Shown one piece after another: positions 6,817 to 9,548 of a stretch of DNA of 9,548 nt. The stretch is from positions 1-9,548 of the forward strand of contig JAEWQS010000192.1 in assembly GCA_023399095.1 (NCBI GenBank), given 5' to 3'. Position 1 is the first letter of the stretch; each line of letters begins with the position of its first letter. The translations under genes were made by a program, and so were the position numbers. Below the pieces are notes generated by a model. That model worked only from the letters and a program-made list of their open reading frames with translations, was not told the origin of the DNA and searched no databases. Source of the stretch: Bacillota bacterium (GTDB lineage Bacteria > Bacillota > Clostridia > Christensenellales > SZUA-584).

Positions 6817-7296
6817 GTGAATAAGCTGATTCTGAAGCAGGAGGAATTGCTTCAGTTTGATCGTTTCAACAGCCGCGATGTTTGGGAACTTGGCAAGCTG
6901 TTTGTTGAAGAAATGCTCTCAAGCGATATTGAAATGACTGTGTGTATCCGCAAGCTTAACGGATATATCTTGTTTCAATATTCGACTGAAAAAACAGCTC
7001 TCAACAACCAGAACTGGATGATGAGAAAATTCAACACGGTGTCGCTGATGGAAAAAAGCTCGCTCGGCATGGCCGTTATGTCTCAGATCACCAAAGAAGA
7101 TGTGCCCACTCATGGCCTGAGTGACAAAGAATATGTCTTCTGCGGCGGCGGTTTCCCCGTTAAAATCAAAGGCAGCGGCATCGTCGCTGTGATTACAGTC
7201 TCCAATCTGCCGCATGTTCAGGATCACAATTTCATCGTCAGATGCTTAACTAAATATCTGGGCGTGGATGTGCCGCTAGTGGATGTTGAATTCTGA
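6817..7296 (+). CDS. HbpS-like / UPF0303 family protein
   Basis: Counted from GTG 6817 the protein has 159 residues, near the usual 155-165 of the UPF0303 (heme-degrading domain, HbpS-like) family. Matching segments are LILKQEELLQFDRF, NWMMRKFNTV, the FCGGGFPVKIKGSGIVAVITVSNLP core (108-132) and QDHNFIVRCLTKYL. I chose GTG 6817 because the alignment to the family begins there. In-frame ATGs at 6754 and 6763 lie inside the dehydrogenase gene, have no clear ribosome site and would add residues foreign to the family. From GTG the gene starts 22 nt after the dehydrogenase stop, so it is probably cotranscribed. HbpS from Streptomyces binds heme and senses redox state; most homologues are uncharacterised. 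The family's HGG motif reads CGG here (Cys109). No signal peptide, so cytoplasmic. The start is the least certain point. Confidence 0.82.
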   Translation: MNKLILKQEELLQFDRFNSRDVWELGKLFVEEMLSSDIEMTVCIRKLNGYILFQYSTEKTALNNQNWMMRKFNTVSLMEKSSLGMAVMSQITKEDVPTHGLSDKEYVFCGGGFPVKIKGSGIVAVITVSNLPHVQDHNFIVRCLTKYLGVDVPLVDVEF

Positions 7297-7329
7297 TGAA
7301 TGACGACTACCGTCAAAAAAGCCAGGGTT

Positions 7330-7421
7330 GTCATTCTGAATGAGCGAAGCGAAATGAAGAATCTATAATGCATAAGCAACTTTTCAGATTCCACTCTATA
7401 GTCGCTTACGCTCAGAATGAC
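7330..7421. mobile_element. MITE-like palindromic repeat (about 92 bp)
   Basis: The left end reads GTCATTCTGA (7330-7339) and the right end reads TCAGAATGAC (7412-7421), a perfect 10-bp terminal inversion. Inside, GAGCGAAGCGAA (7342-7353) is mirrored by CGCTTACGCTC (7403-7413), and GAATCT (7359-7364) by AGATTC (7386-7391), so the element folds into one long imperfect hairpin. The GTCATTCTGAGCGAAGCGAAGAATCT pattern is a dispersed repeat I recognise from many bacterial genomes. The left arm carries extra ATGA-like insertions compared with that pattern. It encodes nothing. No clear target-site duplication is visible. Confidence 0.65.
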
Positions 7422-7442
7422 GAGTTTGGGTTATCCACACTG

Positions 7443-7470
7443 AAACGAGCCGAAAGGCTCGTTTTTTATT
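7443..7470 (+). terminator. Rho-independent terminator after the HbpS-like gene
   Basis: AAACGAGCC (7443-7451) pairs perfectly with GGCTCGTTT (7456-7464) around a GAAA tetraloop and continues as a T-rich tail. It ends the rightward regulator-dehydrogenase-HbpS unit, beyond the palindromic repeat. A second inverted pair, TGATGCT (7471-7477) and AGCATCA (7488-7494), follows directly and could add to the structure. Confidence 0.85.
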
Positions 7471-7494
7471 TGATGCTATTAATATCAAGCATCA

Positions 7495-7739
7495 AAACTA
7501 AATTTAACCAAGGTCGACGGTTGCAATGACATGCTGGAAAACATGACGGTCACGGCCATACCTTAGACTTACCCAAGACCTTCCGATTAAGGTTGTTGCA
7601 TTTTCTGCACAAATAGAAAAACAACGCGCTGCTTGGCATCGTTGGAAGAGTTGTTTATTTGATATTGATTCAGGTGGTTTTTGTATAGACAAAATGATGC
7701 AGCATAAAAATATCTGTCTCAAGCTGCCAGTACTTCTTC
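7495..7739. other. Unassigned intergenic stretch, possible gene remnant
   Basis: About 245 bp between the rightward terminator and the 3' end of the leftward phosphatase gene. An 85-codon minus-strand frame spans 7504-7761 but begins inside the phosphatase gene, lacks a ribosome site and resembles no family I know. A plus-strand frame is open from about 7545 to 7799 but has no early start codon. Composition looks more coding-like than the AT-rich spacers elsewhere, so it may be a worn gene fragment or an unrecognised RNA. I cannot name it. Confidence 0.3.
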
Positions 7740-8828
7740 TTACTGCTTGTCCCTCTCGCAAAGCAGCATGGTCACATCGTCCGCGCGCGTCTGCGTGAAT
7801 TTCTTTTTTATCTCGTCCAAAAGCTGTCTGCCATGAAGCCGCTCACTTAAAAGTATATCGCTCAAATTCTGCCGCGATTTCAGTTCAGTTTGAATACCGT
7901 CCAGTCCGTCAGTATAAAGGAAAAGCCGTTCTCCCTTTTCAAGCACCCCTTCAAACTCGTCGCGGCGGGCATTATCCATCCAGCGGCAAATGGGCGTGCC
8001 CGGAAGCAGTATCTCCTTAAGTTGTCCGTTTCCGGCAATCAACGGCGGTACGCTGTGGCCCGCGTTGGCACACACAAACGCGCCGGTTCCGGGGTCCATC
8101 GCAACGACAAACACCGTGATATAGATGCTCTCCTCGGTATTGAGTTCTTCGAACGAATCCTGAATGTTGCGCAGCACCTGCGAGGGCGATACGCCGGGTG
8201 TCTTGCATTGCGCGAACATCTCCTGACGCAGGTAAACAGTGAGCATTGCGGGCATAACGCCATGTCCGGATACATCCGCAATGTACATAATCACACGCCC
8301 ATCGCGGGCAAGAAAACAATCATACATGTCTCCGCCAAGCGCTTCACATGGTAAAAACTCTGCACCGAAACGATATCCTTTTATTCTGGGAAGTGTATGG
8401 CGTAAAATGGATAGCTGTAAGCTGCGCGCAATCTCCAGATCCTTCATCATGCGCGAATTGTTCGCCATAAGCTTCTCTTTTAGATTTTGTTCCTTGGTAA
8501 TGTCCGAATAAATTTCGAGCGCGTAAACGCCGCCGTTATATTCCACGGGTCCTGCACTTACGGAATAAATACGTCCCTGCACTTGAGTAATGATGTTGTA
8601 CCGACGTCTGTCATGTATGCATCGAAGCGCCACACAATCGGTGCAACGGCTGGTTGCGCCCGGCATTTTCAGGCACCTGCTTCCGATGCCGTCACCAAAC
8701 TTTTCCTTAAGTGCGCTATTCGCAAAAAGAATACGCCCTTCGTCGTCAATCACACGTACCATATCCGGAATTTCATCGAGCACAGCAACGGAGAATATGC
8801 TTGAACAAAAAGCCCCAACATCCTGCAT
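7740..8828 (-). CDS. PAS domain-containing SpoIIE/RsbU-type PP2C phosphatase
   Basis: This 362-residue cytoplasmic protein has an N-terminal PAS sensor (about 10-115), a short linker helix (LKEKLMANNSRMMKDLEIARSLQ) and a C-terminal SpoIIE-type PP2C domain (about 130-360). PP2C metal-binding motifs are all intact: GGDMYD (Asp167), DVSGHG (Asp185), YTDG (Asp307) and ADDVTML (Asp351), with ANAGHSVPPL and GTPI between them. It should remove phosphate from Ser/Thr, classically on an anti-sigma-factor antagonist. The PAS part holds a cysteine cluster, Cys52, Cys62, Cys65 and Cys70. It lacks the membrane segments of true SpoIIE and so is closer to RsbU-like regulators. The ATG has AGGGG about 9 nt upstream. 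It lies 62 nt after a Spo0E-like gene on the same strand; no anti-sigma partner is in the window. Confidence 0.92.
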   Translation of the reverse strand: MQDVGAFCSSIFSVAVLDEIPDMVRVIDDEGRILFANSALKEKFGDGIGSRCLKMPGATSRCTDCVALRCIHDRRRYNIITQVQGRIYSVSAGPVEYNGGVYALEIYSDITKEQNLKEKLMANNSRMMKDLEIARSLQLSILRHTLPRIKGYRFGAEFLPCEALGGDMYDCFLARDGRVIMYIADVSGHGVMPAMLTVYLRQEMFAQCKTPGVSPSQVLRNIQDSFEELNTEESIYITVFVVAMDPGTGAFVCANAGHSVPPLIAGNGQLKEILLPGTPICRWMDNARRDEFEGVLEKGERLFLYTDGLDGIQTELKSRQNLSDILLSERLHGRQLLDEIKKKFTQTRADDVTMLLCERDKQ

Positions 8829-8854
8829 ATCAATATACCCCTAAAACAACATTA

Positions 8855-8878
8855 ATAAATAATCCGCACTATGGCGGA
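8855..8878 (-). terminator. Small hairpin between the Spo0E-like and phosphatase genes
   Basis: Read on the minus strand, TCCGC (8878-8874) pairs with GCGGA (8867-8863) around CATAGT, followed by TTATTTATT. The stem is only 5 bp and the tail is interrupted, so it is at best a leaky terminator that could lower expression of the phosphatase relative to the upstream gene. Confidence 0.35.
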
Positions 8879-8890
8879 CATAAATAGTGA

Positions 8891-9157
8891 TCAGTCTAAA
8901 AGCTGACCTTTATGATATCTTGTGTATACCTCTTCCAGCTCCATTTCGGTTACAACGAGCTGATCTAATAAAACACTTTGCTTTAAGATGCAAGAATCTG
9001 CACCCAAATTGATATGTCCACTTCTAAACCGTGCTGTCACCATGTCTTCAAGCTTCTTTTGTTCTTCTTTAAACCTATGACGAATCATGACCCTTTCCAG
9101 GTCTAAAACCGTACAGCTTCGCGCTCCCACGGTTTTCTGTTTCGTGAGCTGTTCCAT
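8891..9157 (-). CDS. Spo0E-like aspartyl-phosphate phosphatase family protein
   Basis: This 88-residue protein is predicted to be mostly helical. Its C-terminal half, RFKEEQKKLEDMV followed by INLGADSCILKQSVLLDQLV (49-68), fits the helix-loop-helix pattern of Spo0E-like proteins: a Glu/Lys-rich helix, a short loop, then I-L-x-x-S-x-x-L-D-x-L-V. Family members dephosphorylate the Spo0A response regulator and hold back sporulation. The usual SQELD signature reads SVLLD (Ser61, Asp65), so Gln and Glu are replaced and activity is uncertain. An N-terminal extension of about 28 residues precedes the domain. ATG 9157 is chosen because GGGGGG lies 7 nt upstream; an in-frame TTG at 9172 would overlap that site. 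It is the first full gene of the unit and is followed by the PP2C phosphatase gene. Assignment is by pattern only. Confidence 0.6.
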   Translation of the reverse strand: MEQLTKQKTVGARSCTVLDLERVMIRHRFKEEQKKLEDMVTARFRSGHINLGADSCILKQSVLLDQLVVTEMELEEVYTRYHKGQLLD

Positions 9158-9365
9158 AATAATACCCCCCAATGAGCTTAAATGTCGTTAAATGACTGGC
9201 GTTTCCTTTAGCAAAGGCTCTTCATCCTCACAATGTCGTTGAGCCACCTGCCTGGGTTGATTGCCGCAGCTTTGATTTCACATTACCGCACTCTTCAATA
9301 AGCAACCACTATTAACCCTGATGCCTGACAAAAAACAATTCTCTTCGATTTTATGCTACCCTTAT
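9158..9365 (-). promoter_or_regulatory. Long leader with several potential RNA hairpins
   Basis: Between the upstream ORF and the Spo0E-like gene lie about 208 nt with no gene. On the minus strand GGCTC (9243-9239) can pair with GAGCC (9218-9214), CCTTT (9215-9211) pairs with AAAGG around GCT, and GTC...GAC flank ATTTAAC just before the ribosome site. AACGACATT occurs twice (in the first hairpin loop and near the ribosome site), and CATTTAA is directly repeated 3 bp apart. GGGTTAAT near the 5' end can also pair with ATCAACCC. I do not recognise a known riboswitch or T-box. Confidence 0.35.
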
Positions 9366-9419
9366 CTATTTTTTTACGGGTATGTCATTTTTAAAAGTAA
9401 AACGAAGAGCTTTTAGCAT
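9366..9419 (-). CDS. 17-residue upstream ORF, possible leader peptide
   Basis: The frame reads MLKALRFTFKNDIPVKK and ends with TAG. An excellent AAGGAGG lies 5 nt before the ATG at 9419; a second ATG directly upstream (9422) is too close to it. This is the strongest ribosome site in the block, and it lies downstream of the predicted promoter and about 208 nt before the Spo0E-like gene. The peptide is basic and resembles no family I know. It may be a translated leader peptide controlling the genes behind it, a small regulatory peptide, or the start of a gene that has decayed: a second frame after the stop continues for about 24 codons. Confidence 0.45.
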   Translation of the reverse strand: MLKALRFTFKNDIPVKK

Positions 9420-9458
9420 CATATCCTCCTTATGATCTAGTGTTATAATATCACACAT

Positions 9459-9487
9459 ATTATCAAAAATGTATAGTATTTCGACAA
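9459..9487 (-). promoter_or_regulatory. Sigma-A-like promoter of the Spo0E-like/phosphatase unit
   Basis: Read on the minus strand, TTGTCG (9487-9482) and GATAAT (9464-9459) are separated by 17 bp. The -10 matches five of six consensus bases and the -35 four of six. Transcription would start about 30 nt before the 17-codon upstream ORF. The -35 lies entirely within an exact Spo0A box. Confidence 0.55.
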
Positions 9488-9488
9488 A
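9480..9488 (-). promoter_or_regulatory. Spo0A box (TTTGTCGAA)
   Basis: The minus strand reads TTTGTCGAA, identical to the 0A-box consensus TTTGTCRAA. It overlaps the -35 hexamer of the predicted promoter. In Bacillus, Spo0A~P boxes over the -35 are seen at activated sigma-A promoters, whereas boxes downstream of the -10 usually repress. I saw no other exact box in the window. The match is seen directly; binding is inference. Confidence 0.6.
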
Positions 9489-9548
9489 AAAAGTGTAAAA
9501 AATTGAATTAATGTTGCCCAATATTTAAAAAAACAACAAAATATAATA

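Noticed and set aside
7299..7320. TGACG...CGTCA hairpin after the HbpS-like stop as a terminator
   Set aside because: It is followed by As and not Ts on the plus strand; the terminator at 7443-7470 is far better.
7504..7761. 85-codon minus-strand ORF
   Set aside because: It starts inside the 3' end of the phosphatase gene, has no ribosome site and resembles no family I know. Kept only as part of an unassigned stretch.
9158..9365. Known riboswitch or T-box in the Spo0E-like leader
   Set aside because: I looked for T-box, cyclic di-GMP, cobalamin and THF core motifs and found no convincing match.

Overview
The window looks like a chromosomal segment of an endospore-forming member of the Firmicutes, most likely class Clostridia. 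The evidence is strong AGGAGG-type ribosome binding sites before most genes, the rplM-rpsI ribosomal pair, sigma-A-like promoters, and a Spo0E-like protein next to a SpoIIE-type phosphatase. Genus cannot be set from sequence alone. Most genes have moderate to fairly high GC by eye. The stretch from about 2370 to 4180 (glycosidase, Nif11 peptide and their flanks) is visibly richer in AT.

Layout, left to right. (1) 1-1301: an MFS transporter with a good promoter, preceded by two tandem 20-bp repeats that look like a regulator site. (2) 1369-2366: a consensus promoter, rplM (L13), rpsI (S9) and a strong GNRA-loop terminator. (3) 2447-4005, minus strand: an intracellular family 5 glycoside hydrolase, then an orphan Nif11-type leader peptide with a short cysteine-free tail and no modification enzyme beside it. 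(4) 4184-4999: an alpha/beta hydrolase with an intact triad. (5) 5162-7296: an HxlR-type regulator, an iron-dependent alcohol/aldehyde dehydrogenase and a HbpS-like (UPF0303) protein. A near-perfect palindrome sits between the regulator gene and the weak -35 region of the dehydrogenase promoter, so this reads as a small redox or aldehyde-response module. (6) 7297-7739: no convincing gene; it holds a MITE-like palindromic repeat, a terminator and about 240 bp of unassigned sequence. (7) 7740-9548, minus strand: a likely operon with a 17-codon upstream ORF, a long potentially structured leader, a Spo0E-like protein and a PAS-PP2C (SpoIIE/RsbU-type) phosphatase. Its promoter has an exact match to the Spo0A box (TTTGTCGAA) over the -35 element.

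The most interesting part is the last block. Two putative phosphatases, one of a family that dephosphorylates Spo0A~P, appear to be driven by a promoter that carries a Spo0A site. This would make a feedback loop on sporulation or stationary-phase entry. The HxlR module and the orphan Nif11 peptide are the next most interesting. All functional statements are homology recognition by eye; no database search was run.
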